A stretch of DNA of 64,000 bases. Origin: Rhodocyclus tenuis (lineage in GTDB: Bacteria; Pseudomonadota; Gammaproteobacteria; Burkholderiales; Rhodocyclaceae). Location: contig NZ_JACIGE010000002.1 in NCBI RefSeq assembly GCF_014197755.1, positions 124,001 through 188,000 on the forward strand, read 5' to 3'. This document shows positions 17,158 through 26,628 of this stretch, one piece after another. The notes under the pieces were generated by a model. It did not search any database, was not told the origin of the DNA, and worked only from the letters and a program-made list of their open reading frames with translations. The position numbers and the translations under genes were made by a program. Each line of letters begins with the position of its first letter. Positions within the stretch are counted from its first letter, which is position 1.

Positions 17158-18551
17158 GTGTGGGAACTTGGATTGAGACCAGAATAAGCTGGCCGTTGCT
17201 CTCGCATGCAGCGACCCAAAGCTGCGCAGAACACTGCGAACTGCACGGCATCGCTCAAGATGAACGCCCCCCCGTTCAGGTAACGCACTACGTACAAGGC
17301 GAGGAATATCTTGCAAGCGTGGCCAAGCCAATCACTATTAACTTTTCGTGAAAAGGCGTAAAGCAACGTAATCACAAACAATATTTGGGCGGGGAAGCCA
17401 CCCTTTATCAGGGGCATAACAAAACCGATCTCGGTTTGCCTGCGGCCGATAGCTCCCGTCTCTTGCATTATATAAGCCGCCAACAACTGCGACCGATCAT
17501 CTCGACTCATATATAAATCAATAACCGGGTGGGAAAAAGCAACGTACCCACCAAATCCACGTCCAAAGACCCAGTCCACCGCACCGAACTCCCGCAACGA
17601 GTTCATCACGATCCACCATCGCTCATTCCAACGCCCCTCAATTTCTACCTTCGCGCCTTGCAAACTCGCCTCCCCGTCAATAATTTCTGCTGACGGGAGA
17701 TTTGTGGGAGACTCAGTGAGCGTTGAAAAGCGGCCGACCAACATCTGCGCCTGAGTTCCGAGCACCTTGGGAACCAGGATGCCCGCAAGCAGGCTGGCTG
17801 CAACAAGGAGGAATCCGGACACGACCAGAATGCGGATCGGCCCTTCGGCGCGAAACAGCTTCCCGGAACGTAGCGCCAAGAAAAGGCGCCAGATGACCAA
17901 TACAAAGAGTGCGCATATGAATAAGGTTTCCATGCGCTTCTGAAAGATGATTTGCAACTCCAGGGCGAGAACGGCAGCTAGCGATGCTAAGAAGTACTGG
18001 CTTGGCTTCTGCGGGTTAGCAAGCAGCAGCATTATCGGAAAAAGATAGAGAACCCAGACCAGGCGATATGCGCTGAGATCCCTCGCAATTCTCTCTCCAG
18101 AAATAGCCAGATCCGCCAATTGGTAGATTTCACGCAAGCTAAGAGCACAGACAAGCACTCCAGCGAACAAAAAATACGGAGCAACCTTTCGCAGGTCATC
18201 CCAAAATGCGTCAGAGGCACCCGCAATCAAAAATGCGAGAAGGATGAGCCAGGCAGCGAAATCAATGGCAATTTCGCGCAGCATCCACCCATGTAAAAGA
18301 CCGACAACAAGCATCACCCCTACCCATGCGCCCAGCATGATCAGCAGACTTTTGCCGAAACCGGACAGCTGGAGGCCCTCGCGACGAAGATATGCAGCTG
18401 CCAGACCGCCGGCAAAAATGACTGAAAGGACGTTAGCTCCAGCTGCCAGCGGACCGACGTCACCGCCAAGCCAGCCGATCCAGGCAACACGTGTCAGACT
18501 TATAAACTGGCAAGCCAAAAAGGCAGCCAACATGAATAACGGACTGCTCAT
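17136..18551 (-). CDS. O-antigen polymerase-like membrane protein (Wzy candidate)
   Basis: The 471-residue protein is almost entirely hydrophobic with about 10-12 membrane helices. A large extracytoplasmic loop in the second half carries VFGRGFGGYVAFSHP, the kind of short motif seen in Wzy/O-antigen ligase loops. Sequence conservation in Wzy proteins is poor, so the call rests on topology and on position beside wzx. The ATG at 18551 overlaps the wzx stop as ATGA, which argues for this start over the upstream one. Confidence 0.75.
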   Translation of the reverse strand: MSSPLFMLAAFLACQFISLTRVAWIGWLGGDVGPLAAGANVLSVIFAGGLAAAYLRREGLQLSGFGKSLLIMLGAWVGVMLVVGLLHGWMLREIAIDFAAWLILLAFLIAGASDAFWDDLRKVAPYFLFAGVLVCALSLREIYQLADLAISGERIARDLSAYRLVWVLYLFPIMLLLANPQKPSQYFLASLAAVLALELQIIFQKRMETLFICALFVLVIWRLFLALRSGKLFRAEGPIRILVVSGFLLVAASLLAGILVPKVLGTQAQMLVGRFSTLTESPTNLPSAEIIDGEASLQGAKVEIEGRWNERWWIVMNSLREFGAVDWVFGRGFGGYVAFSHPVIDLYMSRDDRSQLLAAYIMQETGAIGRRQTEIGFVMPLIKGGFPAQILFVITLLYAFSRKVNSDWLGHACKIFLALYVVRYLNGGAFILSDAVQFAVFCAALGRCMREQRPAYSGLNPSSHTCTQLRS

Positions 18552-19813
18552 GACCGTGCAATACTGGCGCGCCAAAACACCAAGTATGCGCTAATAGCCA
18601 GCCACAGCAAGCGCCCTGTAAGCAAACCCCAGACGATTCCCGTCAGTTGCGAGTCCGGCGAGAATAGCGCGACCATGGCGCATACCGAGAACAGTATTGG
18701 CGGCTGCAGAATCGAAGAAATTAGCAGCAAACGATGCTGCTTCATAATCACCAAAGGCATCAGCACGAACTCGATTGCTGCGGCCAGGCTTACAAATAGA
18801 CCTATCTGCATCGGCAACAATGACGCATAGTACGCGGGCGAATACTCCACCAGGAGGAGCGGCAGCACCGGATAAACAATGCATGCAACCACCAGCATAA
18901 TGACGAATATGCCGATACTCATGCGAACGGCTGAGCGGCTGATATCGCGTGCTGACATTCCACGACCGTACATGTACGAAAGCTGCGGATAGCAATAGGC
19001 CTTGACTCTCCCGCACGCAGCCTGTCCAAAAGACAAAATCGACCCAACAGGAGCAAACAGCCCCAGTAGCGCAAGATCGCCAAAGATGAGTACCACAATG
19101 CGCGGAACGGAGGTGGAGAGTAACCCCAGATAATTGCTTATGTGCAACGGAATCCCCGATCGCATGAGATGGCGGAACCTCCCCCAATCCCAACGAAGCG
19201 AAAACGATCCGCCGCCGCCCCAAGAATAGATCGCGATTTGAATCCCCGAGAGAACGACAATTCTCAAACAAAACCCGTCAAACCCCGACCGTGCAACTAT
19301 CGGCAAAGTTGCGAAAGACAGCAGTGTCGAGATAATTTGTATCCTGCCCAAGCGGCCAAAATCCCGAGAACCGCGAACAACACTTTCATAAACGGGTATC
19401 AGTGTATTGGCAACGGTGTAAGTGGCGAGGACAGCAAGCGCCTTGCTCCACATATCGTCACCAAGAATATATACCACCAGGGACGACACCAGAAAGGCGA
19501 TACCTATCAGCACGGAGAGTAAAACGCTATAGGTCCAAGCAACATCTCGAACAGCCTCGCTTGCAGGCAGGTCACTTTCTCCCAGATGAAACGGATAGTC
19601 GCGCGCCATTGCGTTGACCACCCCAAGGCGAAAGACCGTTATCCCCGCATAGAGCAGCAACGCCGCCTGCCATATGCCCATTTCTGCGGGAGCAATCCAG
19701 CGAAGCACGGCAATGGAACATACGGCCTCACCAAAATGCTGGAACAGAGAAGATAGGCTGGAAAGAGGCAGTCTCGCCGGTTCACACTTTTGTTCCGGCT
19801 TTTGGTCATGCAC
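18548..19813 (-). CDS. Wzx-type polysaccharide flippase
   Basis: The 421-residue integral membrane protein has about 12 predicted helices and the pattern of the MATE/Wzx oligosaccharide flippases, including SALRQ-like loops and a hydrophobic C-terminal pair. It would move undecaprenyl-diphosphate-linked repeat units across the inner membrane. It overlaps the polymerase gene by four bases (ATGA) and follows a methyltransferase gene by 9 bases, so the three are one operon. Its base composition is clearly less GC-rich than the flanks of the locus. Confidence 0.85.
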   Translation of the reverse strand: MHDQKPEQKCEPARLPLSSLSSLFQHFGEAVCSIAVLRWIAPAEMGIWQAALLLYAGITVFRLGVVNAMARDYPFHLGESDLPASEAVRDVAWTYSVLLSVLIGIAFLVSSLVVYILGDDMWSKALAVLATYTVANTLIPVYESVVRGSRDFGRLGRIQIISTLLSFATLPIVARSGFDGFCLRIVVLSGIQIAIYSWGGGGSFSLRWDWGRFRHLMRSGIPLHISNYLGLLSTSVPRIVVLIFGDLALLGLFAPVGSILSFGQAACGRVKAYCYPQLSYMYGRGMSARDISRSAVRMSIGIFVIMLVVACIVYPVLPLLLVEYSPAYYASLLPMQIGLFVSLAAAIEFVLMPLVIMKQHRLLLISSILQPPILFSVCAMVALFSPDSQLTGIVWGLLTGRLLWLAISAYLVFWRASIARS

Positions 19814-19822
19814 AGAGGGACC

Positions 19823-20830
19823 TTAGTCGAGTAAGCCAATTGTTGCAGCGGCAGCGCCTAAGCGCTCACCAACGGCGCGCATTCGCGATAGCAATGGGTG
19901 AGCGTCTTGCCAGCGCAACAAAAAACGCTGCGTTTCACGAGCCAGTGACTCGTCCACAGGCCACGGCGCAGGCTCGCGCGCCGAGGCAGGTCGCCAAAGT
20001 GACTGAATCACGGGATTGAGCGCAACTCTTCCCCACCCAGCGCGATTCATCAACCGCTCCAGCGTTCTAGGGACAAAGGTGTAGGTATGCACCCCCTGCA
20101 GTGAGCGCATTAAGCGATCACGTATCGCAAATAGGTTCGGCACCTCGACAAACAAAACACCCTTATCAGTTAACAACGATCGAATTTGATGAAGCGTTTC
20201 TTGAGGGTCTAGAAAATGCTCAAGAACGTGGGACAAAAGGATCAGATCGGCCTTCTCGTTTGCAGCCAGCGCTGCGGACAAACCGCCCATACGCAAGTCG
20301 AGGCCTCGCTTGCTCCCTTCGTGAAGGTACTCCTCATCGTAATCGTATCCGCGTACGGCGCAGCCCGCATCTGCAAATGGCAAAAGGTTCCACCCTCCGC
20401 CGCACCCAATTTCAAGTACGCGCATGCCATCGAGAGCACCAAGATGGCGCCGCGCAAAACGAAAACGCCCTTTTGCCAGCGCCCCCTGAACATCATAGAG
20501 CGAAGACATCGAGTGTCCGGCACGCTCGTATATCCGCCGATAGTGAGTTTTATAGAAGTCTTCGGTCGAGTCGGCGTCAAGACGCGGGTCTGTTCTCAGC
20601 AGCCCACAGCGCAAACACAAAACGGTAGGGAATGGGAGCCGATAGCGGTCGACCCGTGCAACGATGCGGGCCGTATCGGAGCCGCAAAGGCACGGCCTGG
20701 ACTCTAATCGATAGTGTCCAGAAGCCAAGGCCTCTACGACCTCACGACAGGCGGAAGCGCCCCTTTCCGTTGTCGGCACGGGGATCGGGCCGTGCGCCGA
20801 CTGATAGTACTCGCCGAGCAACGGAGTCAA
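19823..20830 (-). CDS. SAM-dependent methyltransferase with N-terminal zinc-binding cysteines
   Basis: The 335-residue protein has a cysteine cluster near residues 48-80 (CLCG and CLRCG) and then SAM motif I (VLEIGCGGGWNLL). HVLEHFLDPQETL and FVEVPNLF follow, as in the class I enzymes that modify sugars or lipids in polysaccharide clusters. The Cys-pair preceding a class I fold recalls sugar C-methyltransferases, but the full TDP-sugar C-methyltransferase layout is not evident. Substrate unknown. It probably decorates the repeat unit. Confidence 0.8.
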   Translation of the reverse strand: MTPLLGEYYQSAHGPIPVPTTERGASACREVVEALASGHYRLESRPCLCGSDTARIVARVDRYRLPFPTVLCLRCGLLRTDPRLDADSTEDFYKTHYRRIYERAGHSMSSLYDVQGALAKGRFRFARRHLGALDGMRVLEIGCGGGWNLLPFADAGCAVRGYDYDEEYLHEGSKRGLDLRMGGLSAALAANEKADLILLSHVLEHFLDPQETLHQIRSLLTDKGVLFVEVPNLFAIRDRLMRSLQGVHTYTFVPRTLERLMNRAGWGRVALNPVIQSLWRPASAREPAPWPVDESLARETQRFLLRWQDAHPLLSRMRAVGERLGAAAATIGLLD

Positions 20831-20841
20831 TAGATTCGCCT

Positions 20842-21483
20842 CTATGCTGTTTTCTCCCTGATACGCCGAGCAGGGTTACCTGCCCAAACCTCCCCGTCAC
20901 CTACAGTGCCGGTGACAACCGATCCAGCACCAACTATGGACTCTAAACCTACGCGCCCCCCCTTCAGAATCATCACGCCGGTACCGACAAAGGCTCGTTC
21001 GCCTATATCAACCGGGGCCGTTAGGGCACCCGGATTTCCCGGCAAGGCCCTTTCGTTCGCCAGGATCGAGTGGAAATCACTGTCTAGTATCTGGCAGCCT
21101 CCGCCAATCATTGCCCCGGCACCGATCCGGATGCGTTCGCGGCAAACGATCGTCGAACTTGAGATTCCACACCCATCCTCCAAAATGAGGACGCCCGCAG
21201 GACCTAGCGCAAGGATAAGGCGCCGATGGCCACCAACGGAATTAATCGCATGCCCTGAATGCAGCCTTACGTTCTTTCCAATAGAAAGCCGCCCGCGTGG
21301 GTCAAGGCGCCACACGACCGGTCCCGTTACCGTAACCCAGCCAGAGCAGGTCACCGCCGGATGCACCCTCAAAAACAGGTTAGCGACAACGCCCCACCAA
21401 ATAAACCTCCAACGCTCCAATAGAACCTGACAACAACGCCATATGAAGCGCCAGAACCCCAAACTAGCCAACTTCGATTGCAT
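20842..21483 (-). CDS. Hexapeptide-repeat acyltransferase (WcaF/WbbJ-like O-acetyltransferase)
   Basis: The 213-residue product has a left-handed beta-helix pattern of hexapeptides, including IRIGAGAMIGGGCQI and RAFVGTGVMILKGGRVGLESIVGAGSVVTG, ending in WAGNPARRIR. These trimeric enzymes move acetyl groups from acetyl-CoA to sugars. The start at 21483 was taken because GGAGAGGAG lies about 10 bases upstream. It overlaps the upstream frameshifted gene's 3' end by 20 bases. It probably O-acetylates the polysaccharide, though N-acetylation of an amino sugar is also possible. Confidence 0.82.
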   Translation of the reverse strand: MQSKLASLGFWRFIWRCCQVLLERWRFIWWGVVANLFLRVHPAVTCSGWVTVTGPVVWRLDPRGRLSIGKNVRLHSGHAINSVGGHRRLILALGPAGVLILEDGCGISSSTIVCRERIRIGAGAMIGGGCQILDSDFHSILANERALPGNPGALTAPVDIGERAFVGTGVMILKGGRVGLESIVGAGSVVTGTVGDGEVWAGNPARRIREKTA

Positions 21484-22384
21484 CTGGCATGGGCTCCTCT
21501 CCGAGAAGAATGTCGTAAAACCGATCATGCTCGTCCTGAAAAGGCATCCGATTGATCAAGCAGGTTGCTGCACTGAAATCGGAACCGAACGCTGGAAAAG
21601 AAAAACCTTTGAACACTAGATAGAGATACCGCTTCCCAGCCAGTATCTGCTCCGAATCAGGGCGAGAGTAAAACCCCGACCATTTGTCGACCAAATTGAA
21701 ATATTCCTCGACGGATGAAGGCTCATCCACGATACCAAAGCCCGCATATTTCGCGCGCGCTGCGACTGCGACGGACACTCCGCGAACGGTCATTTCCACC
21801 CCGGCAGTACTGAGCCACGCCAGACCCGCGCGCACAAAAGGCAGTAGAGAAAACGTATTGACTGGCGAGTCCCCATCGATCACAAGTATGTTATCCGCAC
21901 CAGCTGCGTATTTCTTCGCCACGCTCCCCATCTTTACACTGCATTTGGCACCAACCCACTGCTCGGCGGGATGGGCGCGGACGATCAACTTGCTGGAGGA
22001 ATGAGCCCGAAAGTGGTCACATACGGCACGAACCCAGGCCTCCTGGCTCTTGAAAATCGTCTCGCGCCGCAACATTGAACTGTCGCCAACGACATTCGGT
22101 GTGAGCAAAAAGATAGGCTCCGGACCAGCCACGAAGCGACCAACCTCCTCGGGAAGGGTAGCCGCTAATTTCTCGCGCTGTATGCGATAGAAGTTGTCGA
22201 GCCAGCTGGCATCACCAACATCTTGTCCGTCGAGAAACTTCAGATAGGAGTCGACGTCACGCTCTTTATCAGAAGTCCACGGCTCAAAATGTCTTAACCA
22301 TCCAGCCACGTTGTACTCCAGAGCGGGCGCGTTCCGGTTGTAGATCATATGCCCTTCACGCCATGCCCAGCCTTCAACACACAT
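21464..22384 (-). pseudogene. Frameshift-split capsule-type glycosyltransferase, 3' (C-terminal) part
   Basis: The 306 residues resemble the C-terminal half of capsule-synthesis GT-B enzymes (Capsule_synth, KpsS/KpsC-like). Visible features are KLIVRAHPAEQW, then a WLSTAGVEMTVRGV donor-site region, then KYAGFGIVDEPSSVEEYF. It has no convincing start of its own: the frame is open upstream to a TAG at 22436-22438 and reads on naturally as LLQEFSRQEVRAGVDT into its first methionine. The N-terminal half lies in another frame at 22389-23042. A shortened protein made from the internal ATG is possible but would lack the acceptor domain. Confidence 0.75.
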
Positions 22385-22388
22385 CGTA

Positions 22389-23042
22389 TCAACGCCGGCG
22401 CGAACTTCCTGCCGCGAGAACTCCTGGAGTAGTATCTATGAGGCCGCTATAACACCAGAGCCGATCGAAGCGATTTTCTGTAAGAAGCCTGTTGACCACC
22501 GCAGCAGCGAGCACCATATCGCCTCGGCGACGACGGCAACTGGCCCCATAACGCTTCTCATCACTGAGAACCTCCGCCTCTTCAACGTGATTGTCGTAGG
22601 CGACTGAGCTCGCAACATGAGCGGCGATTGAATTCAGCCAGACACTCAAGTCGTCTTGGCTTACGCACACATCTTCCAGGTAAACCACGTCAATTTCAGG
22701 AACCGACTCAAGCTGCCGAATCAGCCCGTGCCAGACCCAAGCTGGATATACCCGCCTGAAATCTTTCCTGACAACGAGAAGGGTTGGACGCCACCCGCGC
22801 AAAACCGCCATGCACGCGGCGTAAAGCGCCCATTCAATCCACGTTGCATTGCGGCTGGCAAGGATCAGAACCCTCCCGCGGACTCTGCCTCGCCAGGGAT
22901 TGGCGCGCAACTGCACAGTCCATTGCGTGAGAGACTGCCGGATTGAACGCGAGCCGCGCCCTCCTAACGCGCGCAGGCCGGATTTTGTGGAGAAGAGCTT
23001 ACCCACATGACGCATGCGAGCGAGAACAGTCTTTGGAGCCAT
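22389..23042 (-). pseudogene. Frameshift-split capsule-type glycosyltransferase, 5' (N-terminal) part
   Basis: This 217-residue frame starts at an ATG 8 bases after the upstream methyltransferase stop. It contains the Rossmann-like N-terminal domain of a GT-B enzyme (RVLILASRNATWIEWALYAA, then RFDRLWCYSGLIDTTPG). It ends abruptly at a TGA (22389-22391) after an arginine-rich tail that does not look like a natural C-terminus. The protein continues in the next frame, so the two parts were one gene of about 530 codons. No homopolymer lies in the 50-base window where the frame changes. Confidence 0.75.
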
Positions 23043-23050
23043 CGGAACGC

Positions 23051-23956
23051 CTAGCGAAGTTTGGTCAGCAATACCGAAACAGCGCTGGCCGCCCCCGACT
23101 GTTCCAAACCTAAACGCCAAAGCTCGTCCATTGCGCCAACAACCCCCGGCATCAGAATATCGCCCTGGGGCCGCCGGTCACGCAACCAGTGGAGAGAATT
23201 GGAGAGAGAAAACTCCTGATGGTAACCGATCGCACTGACTTCCAATCCCGCATATTCCGCCACATTGGCGAGGCCCTTGCCACTGAAATACCAGGGGTGT
23301 GCTACGCGAAACCAGAAAGGCGCATAGTCTTCAAACAAGCAAGACAACAAGAAATCGTCAACATTTGGAGTTAATATGAATGCTCTTCCACCCACCGTGA
23401 GTAATTCTCCAATATCCCGAAGAAACGCCAGTGGATCTGGAACGTGCTCGATGACATGGAAACTCCACACCAAATCAACAGCCCCGCCAAAACTCCGCAG
23501 AGCTTCTGCGGTCGACATAAAAGGAGAATGCCCGCGAGCCGCCAGAGACGAATGGTAGCCGGAATAGGGTTCAATAGCCACGCGCTGCGCTGCAAAACCT
23601 GCCGAGAGGTCAAGCAGCGCACCGCCACCGCACCCAACGTCGGCTACCGTCATGCCCCGCTTTAAAACGCTCTTGAGAAGAGCGAATTGCTGAAGCGCCA
23701 CCTTGTCATGCAGTTGAAAATATCTTTCGATGCCACCGTCACCATTTACTGAAACACGATAGTCATCGGACAAATAATCAGTCGATGGCATCGGATCGAG
23801 GAATGCCGTGCCGGATTTACCATCTCTCCATACTCGAAAATTTTCCGCTGTGGCAGCCCCATAAGCACCATTGCGGATCACTCCTTCATACATCAGCTCG
23901 TAAGATCCCGACAAAAAAGCGACGGGAGGTACGCAATCAGGGTAGCCAGGAGCCAT
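23051..23956 (-). CDS. Class I SAM-dependent methyltransferase
   Basis: The 301-residue protein has SAM motif I (VADVGCGGGALLDL), a FHVIEHVPDPLAFL motif and a FILTPNVDDFL strand, giving a complete Methyltransf_23-type core of about 150 residues followed by a C-terminal helical part. The ATG at 23956 lies 5 bases beyond the neuB-like stop; GTG codons at 23965 and 23968 are alternatives. Position between neuB and a glycosyltransferase suggests methylation of a sugar, perhaps the nonulosonic acid, but nothing in the sequence shows the substrate. Confidence 0.82.
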   Translation of the reverse strand: MAPGYPDCVPPVAFLSGSYELMYEGVIRNGAYGAATAENFRVWRDGKSGTAFLDPMPSTDYLSDDYRVSVNGDGGIERYFQLHDKVALQQFALLKSVLKRGMTVADVGCGGGALLDLSAGFAAQRVAIEPYSGYHSSLAARGHSPFMSTAEALRSFGGAVDLVWSFHVIEHVPDPLAFLRDIGELLTVGGRAFILTPNVDDFLLSCLFEDYAPFWFRVAHPWYFSGKGLANVAEYAGLEVSAIGYHQEFSLSNSLHWLRDRRPQGDILMPGVVGAMDELWRLGLEQSGAASAVSVLLTKLR

Positions 23957-23961
23957 GCCGA

Positions 23962-25461
23962 TCACCACGCCTCAAGAATGGTCTTACGCTGCATGGGGTC
24001 GAGGCGCGAAATCAGCGGATCTTGATACTCGCTGTCACCGACAACATGTGTCGTAGATATCTCCTCGACGATACAGCCACTCTCCGTGGAAAATGCATGC
24101 CACTGACCGCGCTCGATCAGGAATGTTTCCCCTGGCGTCAGGCGACGAACCTCATTTCCATCAACGGTAATTTCGATATCACCGCTCAACAACTGAAAGG
24201 TCTCCTCCTTGATTAGGTGCCTATGGTTGGGGTGTCGCTGACCGGGAATCATAACCAATAGCTTCTTACAGTATTCCCGATTGACCACATTCACCAATAC
24301 GCAGCCAACTTTGCGGAAATTCTCGACTCCAAAATGGTGCGACATTTCCACCAAAAAGCGATTACCTACTTCAATGCGCGCCTCCCGCAACATCGATTTC
24401 GCCTCCCGGATGATGCCGCGCACTTCGCTTACGGACGAGGGGCCACGTCTCTCCATCAGGGGCTCATCTACTGCGTATGCGCGCGTGGCCAAGATACCAT
24501 CCTGATACTCCGAAGCGCTTGTCTGGCCGACTGCGCACGGAAAGGCGAAATAAACTTCGCTTGAGGTTAACGCGTCTCCTTTCTTAACCGAACTCCGAAC
24601 GAAAGCGCCTCTGCGCAGCGAGCGCAGTGACTCAGCCTCGCTACTTGAGATGTCCTTCTCCCCCCCCTCTCTGCCCCCAATCCGAAGAGCCGCCAATGCT
24701 GCCTCAACCCAGCGCTCAACTTGCTGAGGCGACATCGAATACGCGTTCAGGCTAACTTTATCGGTAGGCAAGCCGACATGGCGCTCGAGAATCCGGGCGC
24801 CCTTCGCAATTGCGCACATGACCACGCTCGTATCGTCGGGGGCCTCATGACCAGAATACCCAACCTCATAGCGACGAAAACGCTGCTGCAACCGCTTCAT
24901 GACATTCAGATTAATCAACTCTGGTGGAGTCGGATAGACTCCGACGCAATGGAGTATGGATAAAGATACGACGTTCCGATGCTCCAAAAATGTTACCACC
25001 TGATCGATTTCGTCAAGACTCAAACCACCGGTCGACAGGATTACGGGTTTTTTTGCAGCAACGATTGCAGAGAGCAAGGGCCAGTCATTCGCACTACAAC
25101 TTGCCACTTTGATGATTTCAACCCCATGACTAACAAGATCGGCAACCGATTGCTCGTCGAACGGCGTACAAACGACGGTCATGCCCTCTGCGCGCACAGC
25201 CTCGACCATGGCTTTATAGCCATCTTTTGCCATGCGGGTTTCACGAAAGCGAACGACATGCTTCTGCTCGCCGGTTGCCGCACTCGGGTGTATAAACGAA
25301 TCAAGGTCTCTGTACTGAAACTTAACCCCTGCACGAATTCCAAATTTCCTGGAAATTTCGCCCATCGCCTCGATTATTCGTAGACCATGCCCAAGATCTC
25401 CCTGGTGGTTATTAGCCATTTCAAATATGAAGAACGGGGGGCGCTCGGAAAAATCATTCAT
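23962..25461 (-). CDS. NeuB-family nonulosonic acid synthase with SAF and C-terminal cupin domains
   Basis: The 499-residue protein has three parts. Residues 1 to about 265 are a NeuB TIM barrel (EMANNHQGDLGHGL, KFQYRDLDSF, VYPTPPELINL, GYSGHE). About 283-345 form the SAF/antifreeze-like lid. About 370-499 form a cupin: motif 1 fits G(x5)HxH(x4)E(x6)G exactly (G407, H413, H415, E420, G427), and motif 2 keeps H455. NeuB enzymes condense phosphoenolpyruvate with a six-carbon sugar to a nine-carbon acid. Ordinary NeuB proteins end after SAF at about 350 residues, so the cupin is an extra metal-binding domain, possibly an isomerase. Neighbouring CMP-transferase-HAD supports the pathway. Confidence 0.9.
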   Translation of the reverse strand: MNDFSERPPFFIFEMANNHQGDLGHGLRIIEAMGEISRKFGIRAGVKFQYRDLDSFIHPSAATGEQKHVVRFRETRMAKDGYKAMVEAVRAEGMTVVCTPFDEQSVADLVSHGVEIIKVASCSANDWPLLSAIVAAKKPVILSTGGLSLDEIDQVVTFLEHRNVVSLSILHCVGVYPTPPELINLNVMKRLQQRFRRYEVGYSGHEAPDDTSVVMCAIAKGARILERHVGLPTDKVSLNAYSMSPQQVERWVEAALAALRIGGREGGEKDISSSEAESLRSLRRGAFVRSSVKKGDALTSSEVYFAFPCAVGQTSASEYQDGILATRAYAVDEPLMERRGPSSVSEVRGIIREAKSMLREARIEVGNRFLVEMSHHFGVENFRKVGCVLVNVVNREYCKKLLVMIPGQRHPNHRHLIKEETFQLLSGDIEITVDGNEVRRLTPGETFLIERGQWHAFSTESGCIVEEISTTHVVGDSEYQDPLISRLDPMQRKTILEAW

Positions 25462-25562
25462 TTATTCAGACCTATTAATATGTCGGCGCCACGGATATAA
25501 ACCAGAGCAACGCCGTTGAACCCGGAAATAATTCTGTGAGTACGGACAATCAGCCAATTCAA

Positions 25563-26588
25563 TCAAAGAGGCGTGGTCGATATCCAACTCGACAAATCTG
25601 AAACAGACATCATCCTGTCATCCACGTAAAAGTCCGCAGCGGGCTTGCCGAAGCGGAGATCATGATATTTGACGCCCCATGAGCTCATCTGCCCCCTAGT
25701 CAAATCAACCCAATCGCGCCCAGTCGCCGACCCTCGAGCCGTAAAAAGAACGATCTTGTTACCCAAGTCGTACAGTCTGTTGATCAAGGCAATATTATCG
25801 TCCAGCGGGAATGCGCGTTCATAATCATTCGCAGGAGCGAGTGTAGCAATGACGCCATCGATATCGAAAACGAACGTTCTCCCTGTCGGCATTTCCTCTC
25901 GCAGGAGAAGTGCCGCCACTGCTCGATCGAGCTCTTCCGTGGTGTCCACATCATAGAAATCTCGCATCGGAAAAGCGCCGATTTTCTGCCCGGTCATTGA
26001 TCGGAGGTCGATAATCGTTCGCGGCCGCGTGACGTCGATTGCCGCATTTTGCAACCAAACCTGAGGCAGAGCTTGTCTTGGATGATTCCAAGCCTCCTCA
26101 ACTCCGCATTCGGCGAATGGTTGCAGCATGCCATCCTGAATATTCCACATTTTGAAAGGGGGGTGGGGGGCTGGCGCAACAGAGCGAACAGAGTCCCATT
26201 CCGGATGTTCCTCGAGCAAGAAGACTGCGGCATCGATATCTTCTGGACGACGCACTGGATGGGTCGGCCTAAGATGGATAATGATATCGGGAGCCCAGCC
26301 TTCGTTATTCTTAAACCATTCCAGCGCGTGTTTGAAAACATCGAGGTCGGTTGAAAGGTCCCCACTGATAGCCTCGGGACGCAAAAATGGAGCCTCGGCT
26401 CCCAACCCTTCCGCGAGTTGTGCATATTCCGCGGAATCGGTACTCACCACAACGCGGGAAACAGACTTTGCGGATAATGCTTGATCGATTGAGTATTGAA
26501 TCAGCGGCTTTCCAAAGACGCTCCTCACGTTTTTGTGACGAATGCTCTTCGAACCAGAGCGCGCGGGTATCAGCGCAAGTACTTTCAT
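25563..26588 (-). CDS. CMP-nonulosonate cytidylyltransferase fused to a HAD-family phosphatase
   Basis: Of 341 residues, about 1-235 are a NeuA-type cytidylyltransferase (ALIPARSGSKSIRHKN, VVVSTDSAEYA, HLRPTHPVRRPEDID, ending FYDVDTTEELD). From about 237 a HAD domain follows with FDIDGVIATL (D242 and D244), FTARGS, and KPAADFYVDDR. The start at 26588 is the ATG that opens directly on the MKVLALIPARSGS motif. The HAD part would remove phosphate from a nonulosonate 9-phosphate before CMP activation. The fusion therefore covers two successive steps after the NeuB reaction. The gap to neuB is 101 bases with only weak AT-rich elements. Confidence 0.9.
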   Translation of the reverse strand: MKVLALIPARSGSKSIRHKNVRSVFGKPLIQYSIDQALSAKSVSRVVVSTDSAEYAQLAEGLGAEAPFLRPEAISGDLSTDLDVFKHALEWFKNNEGWAPDIIIHLRPTHPVRRPEDIDAAVFLLEEHPEWDSVRSVAPAPHPPFKMWNIQDGMLQPFAECGVEEAWNHPRQALPQVWLQNAAIDVTRPRTIIDLRSMTGQKIGAFPMRDFYDVDTTEELDRAVAALLLREEMPTGRTFVFDIDGVIATLAPANDYERAFPLDDNIALINRLYDLGNKIVLFTARGSATGRDWVDLTRGQMSSWGVKYHDLRFGKPAADFYVDDRMMSVSDLSSWISTTPL

Positions 26589-26628
26589 TTGTACCGAAAT
26601 TCCATAAGTTAGAGGGGCAAGGCGCCAG

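Noticed and set aside
22389-22440. Programmed ribosomal frameshift in the split glycosyltransferase
   Set aside because: No slippery heptamer or homopolymer run lies in the window, so a repeat-copy loss or another indel is likelier.
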